DNA from: VBWE01 sp943372645
GTDB taxonomy: Bacteria > Bacteroidota > Bacteroidia > Palsa-965
DNA: 64,000 bases
NCBI GenBank assembly: GCA_943372645.1
Contig: CALRZN010000016.1
Coordinates: 1-64,000 of the forward strand
Direction: 5' to 3'
Shown: one piece after another, positions 33,139-40,758 of the stretch
Layout of the letters: every line of letters begins with the position of its first letter
How positions within the stretch are numbered: position 1 is the first letter of the stretch
Translations under genes and position numbers: made by a program
Notes under the pieces: generated by a model
Told to the model about the DNA's origin: nothing
The model's database searches: none
Seen by the model: only the letters and a program-made list of their open reading frames with translations

Positions 33139-34821
33139 TTATTTTACAAACCGCTGCACACCTGCGCCGCCGGTATTTACAACTCGGATGGTGTAAACCG
33201 CTCGCGGCAGGGAAGCAACATCAATTACGGCGCGGCTTCCGTTGAGCGTGCCGGCAGCAATGGTTTTTCCGTTCATGTCGCTGATCGTAAATGTGGAAGG
33301 TTCGCCGCTTGTGAGCCCGGTAACTGTAAGCACATCAACAGCCGGATTGGGGTACAGGCCGAAATGCAGTTCAGGCGTTGTGTTTTCGCTGATGCCGGTT
33401 ATGCCCCATGCGCTGCAGTTGCATACCTGTCCATGATCGTAATAATTGCGGATGCTGTCTGCCGCATTTTGCAGGGCAACTACGGAAGGCTGATTGTTTT
33501 GTGTCGCACCGCGGGCATAAATCAGCGCGTATTCCACACACAGTACTTCACCGGCAGCAAATTCAAACGGACCGCAGCTGCCCACCCCGCGCCGGTCGCC
33601 CGGTATGTTGTTGGAGGAAGCTTCATCCCATGCGGCCTGCGGAACCATGTTGGTGCCCCAGCCCAGCGGATCGCTGCTGCCCGGGAACATAAAGGTACAT
33701 GCGGTGCTTCCGGTGTAACCATTGCCACCGTAAGTGAGCGGCGTACCATCAAGCCAGTATGATTTCAGATACGCATAATGATCAGCTGCTGTAGCGGGAT
33801 TTCCGTGTACAGTGAAATCATTGTTGTAATACATAAAATTGGAAAGCTGCCAGTCTTCACCGGATTCATCAACAGTGCCGTTGCGGTTGTTGTCTAATCC
33901 ATCCGCCGTGTCTGCATCCGGACCGTGAATGAGCATGGCGCCCTGTGCGGGCGGATTTGCACCGTAGGTTCCGGGGCCGGGGTTCGGACTTGTACCGTCG
34001 TTGGCATCGCCGTTGTAAACGTAGAACATGCTGTTTTCAACATCGGTTCCTACGTAATCATCTGCGAAATACCCCAGGTCAAAATCGAGCCACTGCCCGA
34101 GATAGACATCATGATACGTTGATGAGGAACGGTTGTAAATTTTATAGTTGATAAACACGGTGCTGTCGAGCACCTGCCCGGGCCGTTTAAAACCATACAG
34201 CATGGCATGTACCTCGATGCCGAGTTTTTGCCCGCCGGTTTCGGTGTGTGTATTGCGGTCGTCGTTATAAATAAGGAACGTGGCTTCATCGCCTTTGATG
34301 CACGGATAATCGCCGGCTGCCGGATTATAGATGCCGTCGGTGTTTACATCAATATACGGTGCAAGTTGTGCGGCCTGGCCGATGGATGTATTTCCGTTGC
34401 CGGGCCAGTTTGTGATCTGGGCAGGAATATTAACACCATATAAACCGAGGCGGAAACTGTCAATCATACTGCGGCGCAGGTTCCAGGTAACCGCCCACGT
34501 ATTATCAAACGTGGAGTTGTATTGTGACGGGTTGGAAACAGGCCCGTTAAAAAAATCGTTTCCGGCCTGGCGGTAGGTTTGACCGGCCATGTGCAGTTGT
34601 CCGCCGCCGTCCAACCCGCCGATCCACATGGCACCGGAAAAGATGGTGTGTTTGCCGCTTCCCGCAGGTACTTCATAGCGGGCGTTGGTGTAATCCCAGA
34701 ACAGATCGCCGTTGGAAACAACGGCGGGACGAACCTGGTTAACCTGTAACGAACCGACGCTGTATTGTGCAGTTAAAGCAAACGGTGTTACGATACAAAG
34801 GGAGAGTAGCATTTTTTTCAT
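33139..34821 (-). CDS. Secreted protein with T9SS type A sorting domain, 560 residues
   Basis: A signal peptide (MKKMLLSLCIVTPFALTAQ) leads into a large beta-rich body with no catalytic motif I can name: GDLFWDYTNARYEVP, IFSGAMWIGGLDGGGQLHMAGQ, YIDVNTDGIYNPAAGDYPC and a DGLDNNRNGTVDESGEDW segment that looks like a Ca-binding loop. The last ~85 residues are a type A CTD (HFGLYPNPAVDVLTVTGL...STFTISDMNGKTIAAG...YTIRVVN). I recall proteins of this form as common in Bacteroidota. A hairpin terminator follows the stop. Confidence 0.9.
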   Translation of the reverse strand: MKKMLLSLCIVTPFALTAQYSVGSLQVNQVRPAVVSNGDLFWDYTNARYEVPAGSGKHTIFSGAMWIGGLDGGGQLHMAGQTYRQAGNDFFNGPVSNPSQYNSTFDNTWAVTWNLRRSMIDSFRLGLYGVNIPAQITNWPGNGNTSIGQAAQLAPYIDVNTDGIYNPAAGDYPCIKGDEATFLIYNDDRNTHTETGGQKLGIEVHAMLYGFKRPGQVLDSTVFINYKIYNRSSSTYHDVYLGQWLDFDLGYFADDYVGTDVENSMFYVYNGDANDGTSPNPGPGTYGANPPAQGAMLIHGPDADTADGLDNNRNGTVDESGEDWQLSNFMYYNNDFTVHGNPATAADHYAYLKSYWLDGTPLTYGGNGYTGSTACTFMFPGSSDPLGWGTNMVPQAAWDEASSNNIPGDRRGVGSCGPFEFAAGEVLCVEYALIYARGATQNNQPSVVALQNAADSIRNYYDHGQVCNCSAWGITGISENTTPELHFGLYPNPAVDVLTVTGLTSGEPSTFTISDMNGKTIAAGTLNGSRAVIDVASLPRAVYTIRVVNTGGAGVQRFVK

Positions 34822-34882
34822 GACGCAAGTATTTAATTAAGTTGGTGACTGCAAAAACTCCTGCAGCCGGGAGTTGGGAACA

Positions 34883-34910
34883 TTGAAGGCGGGATGTGTA
34901 CAGGTATAAA
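34883..34910 (+). promoter_or_regulatory. Promoter of the SRP RNA candidate
   Basis: TTGAAG, 16 bp, TATAAA is a strong sigma-70-type promoter. The predicted start falls within a few bases of 34915, exactly where the long pairing arm of the RNA begins. Confidence 0.65.
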
Positions 34911-34914
34911 AAAT

Positions 34915-35010
34915 GCGATCGCCCGGTGGATACAGTAACGTCAGGCAGGCAAGGAGGAGGCAGCTTACTTTGGCGAAACTGAAGGAACTTAAGTCACACC
35001 GGGCAATCGC
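34915..35010 (+). ncRNA. ffs: Putative signal recognition particle RNA (small type)
   Basis: A stable ~96-nt RNA is predicted. The ends GCGATCGCCCGGTG and CACCGGGCAATCGC pair over 14 bp with one mismatch. At the tip AGTAA pairs with TTACT and encloses GTCAGG...GGCAGC, resembling the SRP domain IV loop that Ffh binds (consensus GUCAGG...AGCAGC), though the exact GGAA tetraloop is not present. Size, promoter and overall shape fit; the tip differs from the consensus, so the family call is provisional. The minus strand of the same stem is followed by a T-run, so a terminator for the opposite strand is an alternative reading. Confidence 0.55.
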
Positions 35011-35054
35011 TATTCAAATGAATTAAAAAGGGGCTGGGATTCCTTTTCACTAAA

Positions 35055-35176
35055 GATCATTTTTCAGATTTGTAAAGATCGAGGCGAACGAACGGCAGAA
35101 AAACGGAGTTTATTTGTATAAATGAGCATTTTCTGCCGGAGTTCAACGAAGAGATTTGCAAATCTGAAAGATGATC
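35055..35176. repeat. Imperfect inverted repeat, 122 bp, REP-like
   Basis: The two halves match in inverted orientation over about 45 bases: GATCATTTTTCAGATTTG on the left against CAAATCTGAAAGATGATC on the right, and ACGGCAGAAAA against TTTTCTGCCGG further in. The centre is A+T-rich (TTTATTTGTATAAATGAGCA). The element looks like a mobile intergenic hairpin family; I recall similar cggcagaaaatgctcatttata sequences in Bacteroidota. Confidence 0.8.
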
Positions 35177-35188
35177 AAAAAAATAAAC

Positions 35189-35216
35189 CCCGCTACGGCC
35201 TGAGCTTTCACGGGGT
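35189..35216 (-). terminator. Terminator after the 42-residue membrane peptide
   Basis: On the minus strand AACCCCG pairs with CGGGGTT around an 18-base loop and is followed by TATTTTTTTG. It is 13 bp past the stop of the small gene at 35229, supporting that gene as a real transcription unit. Confidence 0.75.
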
Positions 35217-35228
35217 TCCCACACACAC

Positions 35229-35357
35229 TTAGGAAAAAATTAAGAGGAATACGTTATACAGGATGAAGCCAACAGAGCCGACTCCAAGTATGATGCCTAC
35301 GGTATTAAGTCCGTCGGAATGGTACGCATGGCCTTTCCTTACACTGATCTTTTTCAT
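35229..35357 (-). CDS. Small single-pass membrane peptide, 42 residues
   Basis: The frame encodes MKKISVRKGHAYHSDGLNTV, then one hydrophobic segment (GIILGVGSVGFILYNVFLLIFS) that fills the C-terminal half. A basic N-terminus plus a single helix is a typical small membrane protein. A terminator hairpin follows within 13 bp. No relatives are known to me. It lies between the SRP RNA candidate and an unassigned structured RNA. Confidence 0.55.
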   Translation of the reverse strand: MKKISVRKGHAYHSDGLNTVGIILGVGSVGFILYNVFLLIFS

Positions 35358-35435
35358 GGCTCATGATTTTTAGAAGGTTAAACATTTATCGTTTGATCTG
35401 TTTTGCCGGGCAAATCAGATTCGTTTGTTCATGGT

Positions 35436-35603
35436 GCCCCGCGGCTTACGGGCTGCGGGGCGTATTGTTTATATAGAGGTCCGCCCTTGGCGGAACACGT
35501 ACAACTTTTGAGAGAAAGAGCCGGGCGAACCAGCCGACCTTCACAACATCCCCAATGTGTTGGTCGGCCGGTATCGCCCAGGACCTTTCGGCCTTTTGCT
35601 CTT
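35436..35603 (+). ncRNA. Unassigned structured RNA candidate with pseudoknot
   Basis: A strong hairpin GCCCCGC/GCGGGGC (35436-35461) is followed by a closed domain: AGGTCC (35477-35482) pairs with GGACCT (35581-35586). Inside are a GCC/GGC mini-hairpin and a long arm with GGGCGA/TCGCCC (35523-35579) and GCCGACC/GGTCGGC (35533-35568). AAGAGC inside the closed domain pairs with GCTCTT outside (35598-35603), which would make a pseudoknot. No coding frame here looks protein-like. I cannot place it in a known RNA class. A 28-codon frame begins at 35614 just after it. Confidence 0.5.
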
Positions 35604-35639
35604 AATAATCAACATGTCAGAGAGCTTTTTATTCCAAAC

Positions 35640-35979
35640 ACCTAAACACCCATTCAGAAACCAAAACCAACTTCTCTTTTCTTTCGCTGCGTTTTCTTAG
35701 CGGCTGCTCCCGTGATGTTTCTTAAGCAATATTACGGCGAACAAACATCGAAGGATAGTCACTTTTATCATCTGGCAGAAAGCATGTGCATAACTGGAAA
35801 AAAAACCGGCATAAGTGGAAAATGAACCTGACCGGTGGCGTTGCTGCACTGTTTTCTGCCCGAAAAGAACGTAGTGTTTATACGGGTTTCAGCGGCAAAA
35901 CCGATACAGATTCTGGCCCGTTGCACAGGGGCAACCGGTAAGTGGTTTGAATGGGGCGATAAGTGGAGCGCCAACAAAA
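35640..35979. other. Gene-free region
   Basis: Apart from the end of a short 28-codon frame (MSESFLFQTP..., stop at 35700), nothing is recognised between the structured RNA and the terminator of the LytTR gene. A 114-codon frame on the minus strand from 36112 overlaps the LytTR gene and lacks protein character. Confidence 0.5.
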
Positions 35980-36019
35980 AAAGCGTCCCTTTCCGATAGC
36001 TATCGGAACGGAACGCTTT
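35980..36019 (-). terminator. Terminator with embedded CCGATAGCTATCGG palindrome
   Basis: AAAGCGTCC and GGAACGCTTT pair with one bulge around TTCCGATAGCTATCGGAA (35991-36008), itself a perfect palindrome. On the minus strand a T-run follows. It lies 25 bp after the LytTR gene. Confidence 0.85.
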
Positions 36020-36044
36020 GGGGGTATTTGCGGGAGAATACCAA

Positions 36045-36794
36045 TTACATTTTCTGGAGGCGCTGTAAAAACGCGTCTTTTTTCCGGCGCGAAATTTCAA
36101 TCTGCGAACCATCGGTCATCACCGCGTAACCGCCGTCTGTTTTCAGGTAACGCACTACGTGGTTGATGTTAATGAGATGATGGTGATGCACGCGGATGAA
36201 ATCTGCTTCGGGCAGCAGGTCTTCGTAATGTTTCAGGCTGGCCGAAACGAGCAGCTTGCGGCCGGTGTTCAGTATAAAGCTGGTGTAACTGCCGTCGGCT
36301 TCGCAGCGGATGATGTCTTTTACATTCACAATCTCATACGCGTTGCCGGTGGGCAGTGTAATCTTGGTGTAATTATCACTCGGCTTTTTGAAATTCTGCA
36401 GCAGGAAACGCAGGTTTTCCATTCCGGTATTGTCGGCGCGTTTCTTTTTAAATTTTTCTACGGCCTGTATCAGTTCGTCACCGTCAATCGGTTTCAGCAG
36501 GTAATCAATCGCGCTGTATTTGATGGCGCGCAGGGCGTGCTGATCCGATGCGGTTGTGAAAATCACATCGAACGTAAATGTATTCGCTTTTTCAATCAGG
36601 TCGAATCCGCTGCCGTCTGCCATTTCAATGTCGAGGAACACGAGGTCCGGCGTAACCTTCTGAATCAGCTCAACGCCCGAAGCAACCGAATCGGCGGTGC
36701 CTGCAAGCGCAATGTCAGGGCAATGCTGCTGTACGAGGTTTTTAAGCACGTCCATGCTTTTCTTTTCGTCTTCAACAATAATGGCTTTGATCAT
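36045..36794 (-). CDS. LytTR-family response regulator
   Basis: The 249-residue protein has an N-terminal receiver domain (VEDEKKS acidic pair, phospho-acceptor Asp55 in LVFLDIEMADGSG, T/S in FTTASDQ, Lys in LLKPIDGDE) and a C-terminal LytTR DNA-binding domain (IIRCEADGSYTSFILN...LPEADFIRVHHHHLININHVVRY). It starts 54 bp after the propeller histidine kinase, with which it forms a pair. LytTR regulators bind a pair of short direct repeats; no target is predicted here. Confidence 0.94.
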   Translation of the reverse strand: MIKAIIVEDEKKSMDVLKNLVQQHCPDIALAGTADSVASGVELIQKVTPDLVFLDIEMADGSGFDLIEKANTFTFDVIFTTASDQHALRAIKYSAIDYLLKPIDGDELIQAVEKFKKKRADNTGMENLRFLLQNFKKPSDNYTKITLPTGNAYEIVNVKDIIRCEADGSYTSFILNTGRKLLVSASLKHYEDLLPEADFIRVHHHHLININHVVRYLKTDGGYAVMTDGSQIEISRRKKDAFLQRLQKM

Positions 36795-36848
36795 AATGTG
36801 CGGATTGATTCGCCTAAATTAAGGATTTGGTTCTTATATTAAGCATAA

Positions 36849-39800
36849 TTATCCCAGCGGGATAAATACTTCCACGCGTGTGCCGGTGGCTTCGCCGGCT
36901 TCGTTTTCGAGGTCGGTGATGTTGAGCGTGAGGTTAGAATGGTGCAGGCGGTTGATGATTTCGAGGCGATCCTGCGTAATGCGCATGCCTAATGATTTAT
37001 GATCTTTCTTAAGCGAAAGCTGGCGCATTTCACGGGCTTTTTTCCGGCCGATACCGTTGTCTTCAATGGTGCATACCAGCATTTCGCCCTGCAGGCGGAT
37101 ATCGAACAGCAGGCGGCCCCCGCCGTTCAGCGGCATCAGTCCGTGCAGGATCGCATTTTCCACATACGGCTGCAGCAGCATGGACGGTATTTCAAAATAG
37201 TCAATATCCACATCGGGCGCAATGTTCATTTCATACGTGAATTTGCCTTCAAAGCGCAGCGATTCCAGTTCCAGGTACAGGCGCATCAGGTCCACTTCTT
37301 CGCGGACGGTGATGTTTGCTTTTTCCGAATTGTACAGGATGAGCCGGATGAGGCGCGCAAACTTATTGAGGTACCTGCCTGCTTCCTGCGTGTTGTTGTT
37401 GATGATGAAGTGCTGAATCGAATTCATCGAGTTGAACACAAAGTGCGGATTCATCTGCGCACGCAGCGCCTTCAGCTGGTTCATGGCCACCTCTACACGT
37501 ATCTGCGCTTCGTGGCGTTCGCGTTTGCGGATGTTGGCGATGCGTACACGTATAATGATAAACAGCAACGCCACCGACGCACTCAGCAGTACGAGCCAGA
37601 ACCAGAGCTGCCGCCAGAACGGGGTGCGTATTTCAAACGCAAACGTGGCCGGCATTACACTCCAGCGGCCTTCACTGTTGCAGGTTTTTACACGAAAGGT
37701 GTATTTACCCGGTGGCAGGCTGGAGTATGTCGTGATGTTGTTATCCGAAGGCAGCGACCAGTTTTTTTCATAGCCTTCGAGCATATACTGATACCGCACT
37801 TTCGCCGGGTTGGCCAATGATATGCCAATGTATTCAAACGAAAGGTTGTTTTCATCCCAGGGCAGGCGCGAATTGTTTTCGAACAACGTGTCTTTGTAAA
37901 ACAAACGGATGTTGGTGATGGAGGTGCGTGCGAGTGCAGTGTCGCTGTTCCACTGCTGCGGATCGAAACGGATGAGTCCGTTTACTGTACCAAACCAGCA
38001 GCTACCATCCGCATCTTCATAAAAACCGCCGCCGTTACATTCCACGCCGGAAAAACCTTCTTCCTTGCCGAAGCTCTGAATTTCTTTTTCGCCTGTGCGG
38101 ATGTATTTGTCCCAGCTGATGCGGTTAATGCCCTGGTTGGTTCCCACCCACAGCTGCCTGCCGTTGCGGCTGACCATGAGCGAATACACGAGGTTCGAAC
38201 TCAGCCCGTTTTCTTCACCGAAATGATCGGTGATTTTTCCGTTTTCATAAACATACACGCCGTCCAGTGTGCCGAACAAAATTCGCCCGGCATTGTCTTT
38301 CACCATAGCGAGGTACGAATCTGTTTTTTTCGATTTGTTATCAACGATCGGGGTGAACTGTCCGTTACTGAACCGGTATATTCCGCCGAGGTACGTGCCC
38401 ACACAAATGCTCCCGTCGCGGTCTTCTGCCAGGCAAAAAATGCCAATGCGCTGGTGCGAAGGAGGAAGGCTGTAATGCGTAAACCGGTTGTTCTCAAAAA
38501 CAGAAAGCACGTGGTTGCTGCCGATCCAGAGGCGACCTTTTTTATCGCGCATGAGGCAGTTTACCGAATCGTTTGCAAGACCGTTTGCCGTCGTGTACGT
38601 GGTAAATGTTGATCCGTTAAAATGGGCAAGAGCGCCTACCCCACCAATCCACAACGCACCGGTTTCATCTTCAAGAAAACAGTTGACCTGGTCGGCCGGA
38701 AGCCCTTCGCGCCGCGCGTATTGTTTGAACTGTTTTCCGTCGTATGTATACGCTCCGCCCGATGAAGTGCCCACCCACAGCAGGTTGTTCCGGTCGCGGT
38801 AAATGCCGTATATAAACGTGTTGAACAAACCATCGTGCACGCCGTACGCCGAAAATCCGGGGCCGCGGAAACGGTACAAACCGGAAAACGTACCGAGCCA
38901 CAGGTTTCCTTCATAGTCTTCGAACAGGCTGCGCACATTGCGCCCGTTTTCATCGCGCGATGGTTTGTAATACGTGAATGTTGTTCCGTCATACGCATAC
39001 AATCCATCGCCCGCGCCGATCCACGTAACGCCTTTGCGGTCGGTAAGCAGTGCGTTAACAGCCGGCATATTAATTCCGGAAGGCGTTAAAATGAGCGTAA
39101 ATCCACGGGTGTCTTTTTTGTAAATCCCGTCCGCTGTTCCGATTACGATGGTACCGCTTTTGTCTTTTGTAATCGCAGTAACGGCATTACTGAGTACGGC
39201 CGAAACCGGGAAGTAAACCATTTTTTTGCCATCGAACAGGTAAGCCCCGTTGGTGGTCCCGATCCAGATGCTTGCGGCTTCGCGGTCTTCATACAGTGCG
39301 GTAATTTTTTCGTTTTCCAGGCCTTCGCTGCGCCCGTAGGTTTGAAATGTTTTTCCGTTCCACGAAACCAGCCCGCGGTTGGTGCCCACCCAGATCATTT
39401 TGTGCTGGTCCATGATAACCTGGTTTACGTTATCATCAGGCAACCCGTTTTTGGAATTGTAAAGCCGGAAACTTTTTCCGTCAAAAACGTTCAATCCTTT
39501 AATTGTACCGATCCACAGTTTGCCTTCGCCGTCGCTGGTAACGCAGCTTACAAAGTGGTTTGCCAGCCCGTTGCGCGGCGAATAGTTCAGGAAACGCCTG
39601 CCGTCATAACGGCTCAGTCCGCCGTAGCCGCCGGTCCACAGGTAACCCTTTTCATCCTGGTGAATGGTAAACACCTGCACAAACGGCAGCCCCGCATCCG
39701 CAGAAAAATTCCGGAAATGAAATGTCTGTGCACGCAGCGCACCGCCCAGCAGCAAAAGCGCCAGGCTGAAATAAAAACGAAACGGGGTGACAGAAAACAT
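36849..39800 (-). CDS. Propeller-containing sensor histidine kinase of the LytS type
   Basis: The 983-residue protein has a signal peptide (to about LRAQ), about 14 two-component-regulator propeller repeats (GLWVGTxxGLxxYDGxxF-like units from 25 to about 620), a Y_Y_Y domain (LPPGKYTFRVKTCNSEGRWS near 695), one membrane helix near 745 (LWFWLVLLSASVALLFIIIRV), a His_kinase domain with the phospho-histidine in MNPHFVFNSMNSIQHF, and an HATPase domain (SMLLQPYVENAILHGLMPL, DNGIGRKKA). The layout is periplasmic sensor then cytoplasmic kinase, like hybrid systems of Bacteroidota but without a fused regulator. It probably phosphorylates the LytTR protein encoded next to it. Confidence 0.94.
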   Translation of the reverse strand: MFSVTPFRFYFSLALLLLGGALRAQTFHFRNFSADAGLPFVQVFTIHQDEKGYLWTGGYGGLSRYDGRRFLNYSPRNGLANHFVSCVTSDGEGKLWIGTIKGLNVFDGKSFRLYNSKNGLPDDNVNQVIMDQHKMIWVGTNRGLVSWNGKTFQTYGRSEGLENEKITALYEDREAASIWIGTTNGAYLFDGKKMVYFPVSAVLSNAVTAITKDKSGTIVIGTADGIYKKDTRGFTLILTPSGINMPAVNALLTDRKGVTWIGAGDGLYAYDGTTFTYYKPSRDENGRNVRSLFEDYEGNLWLGTFSGLYRFRGPGFSAYGVHDGLFNTFIYGIYRDRNNLLWVGTSSGGAYTYDGKQFKQYARREGLPADQVNCFLEDETGALWIGGVGALAHFNGSTFTTYTTANGLANDSVNCLMRDKKGRLWIGSNHVLSVFENNRFTHYSLPPSHQRIGIFCLAEDRDGSICVGTYLGGIYRFSNGQFTPIVDNKSKKTDSYLAMVKDNAGRILFGTLDGVYVYENGKITDHFGEENGLSSNLVYSLMVSRNGRQLWVGTNQGINRISWDKYIRTGEKEIQSFGKEEGFSGVECNGGGFYEDADGSCWFGTVNGLIRFDPQQWNSDTALARTSITNIRLFYKDTLFENNSRLPWDENNLSFEYIGISLANPAKVRYQYMLEGYEKNWSLPSDNNITTYSSLPPGKYTFRVKTCNSEGRWSVMPATFAFEIRTPFWRQLWFWLVLLSASVALLFIIIRVRIANIRKRERHEAQIRVEVAMNQLKALRAQMNPHFVFNSMNSIQHFIINNNTQEAGRYLNKFARLIRLILYNSEKANITVREEVDLMRLYLELESLRFEGKFTYEMNIAPDVDIDYFEIPSMLLQPYVENAILHGLMPLNGGGRLLFDIRLQGEMLVCTIEDNGIGRKKAREMRQLSLKKDHKSLGMRITQDRLEIINRLHHSNLTLNITDLENEAGEATGTRVEVFIPLG

Positions 39801-39823
39801 AACCTGCTGCGTTATTCGGAATT

Positions 39824-39831
39824 CAAAGATA
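39824..39831 (-). promoter_or_regulatory. -7 box of the kinase-regulator operon
   Basis: The minus strand reads TATCTTTG, an exact TAnnTTTG match, 23 bp before the kinase ATG at 39800. Confidence 0.55.
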
Positions 39832-39901
39832 AGGTTATTGTTTTATGCTATCCGGGAAGTGCACGCATCAAAAAAATGGACTACCGCTACTATTTTCTTT
39901 T

Positions 39902-40004
39902 ATGATGTTGTCGCGGATTTTGCGGGGTGCAGGTGGGCGGGCTAATCCGTGACAGCATATTAGCATCCGCTCTTAACCACTCACAAAATCCGCGCTAACA
40001 TCAT
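39902..40004. repeat. Inverted repeat, 103 bp, in the kinase-upstream region
   Basis: ATGATGTTgtCGCGGATTTTG on the left pairs with CAAAATCCGCGcTAACATCAT on the right, enclosing a smaller GCTAAT/ATTAGC pair. Like the other elements it lies in a long gene-free stretch. Confidence 0.75.
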
Positions 40005-40758
40005 TTTTATAGATTTCGGACTCGTTCATTTATACGCGATCGTCCTGCGGCAGCAAAAAAGAGAACCGCCGCTGCAGCGAAGTCCTTTGCATAAACAACG
40101 TACAGCGGCGGAATCGAACGGTCAGAAAAAAATCATTTTCGAAAACCGGGGGTGCCGGTCAACATCCCCATGAAACCAGCACCCCACAGTTTAATCGCAT
40201 GAAATATACCAATACGGGAACAAAGCTATCCGCAGGCATGCAAGGGAACAAATCAAATTACCGGCAGAATAAACATATCCAGCGGAAGCAAATGTATTCC
40301 TGTACAGCCTGAAAGCCCTGCCAGCATTGCATTTCGGGGGTGCATATAATTAACAGGTCAAACGTATTCCGGAAGCATGTTTATTTCAGCAAACAGGCTT
40401 GCTGCAGGACGTGGATCTGCAAAAAAATAACGTGTTCTCCTTTTCTGTCCAATCTTTTTCGCAGTAAAATAAGAAGCAGGAAGCTGTTTTTTCGGGCTTT
40501 AATTATTAACATGTCCAAAATGCGCAGGAACCGGCACGCCCTGACTGCGATCAGTTGTGTGAGCCGGTTTTTCTGTTAACTTTAAAATAAATAAACGCGC
40601 CCTGAAAACGATGCATCGCTATATGGTATTACCTGTAAAAACAGGCATAAGCGGTATTTTCGTGTTACCGGTTTTGCAAATAGCAATTGTATTGCTGCAA
40701 AATCATCCCGGGTATGCGCGACGGCTTGTAGTGCGAACAAAATATTGAAATTCTTAAC
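40005..40758. other. Gene-free region of about 750 bp with hairpins and short frames
   Basis: A perfect 9-bp hairpin CCGCCGCTG/CAGCGGCGG is at 40066-40111. Short frames begin at 40199 (37 codons, MKYTNTGTKLSAG...) and 40511 (22 codons, MSKMRRNRHALT...). The second start and that of the real gene at 40759 share the context TTAACATGTC, and a similar AACATGTC start occurs at 35614. None of the short frames is convincing. Confidence 0.45.

Noticed and set aside
35403..35645. 80-codon plus-strand reading frame
   Set aside because: Its amino-acid pattern is not protein-like and it runs through strong RNA pairings, so a structured RNA explains the sequence better.
35768..36112. 114-codon minus-strand frame overlapping the LytTR gene
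   Set aside because: It overlaps a clear response regulator in another frame and a terminator, and lacks protein character.
40199..40579. Two short frames as leader peptides
   Set aside because: They have no protein-like character, no terminator or attenuator between them and the gene at 40759, and starts of this form are expected by chance.
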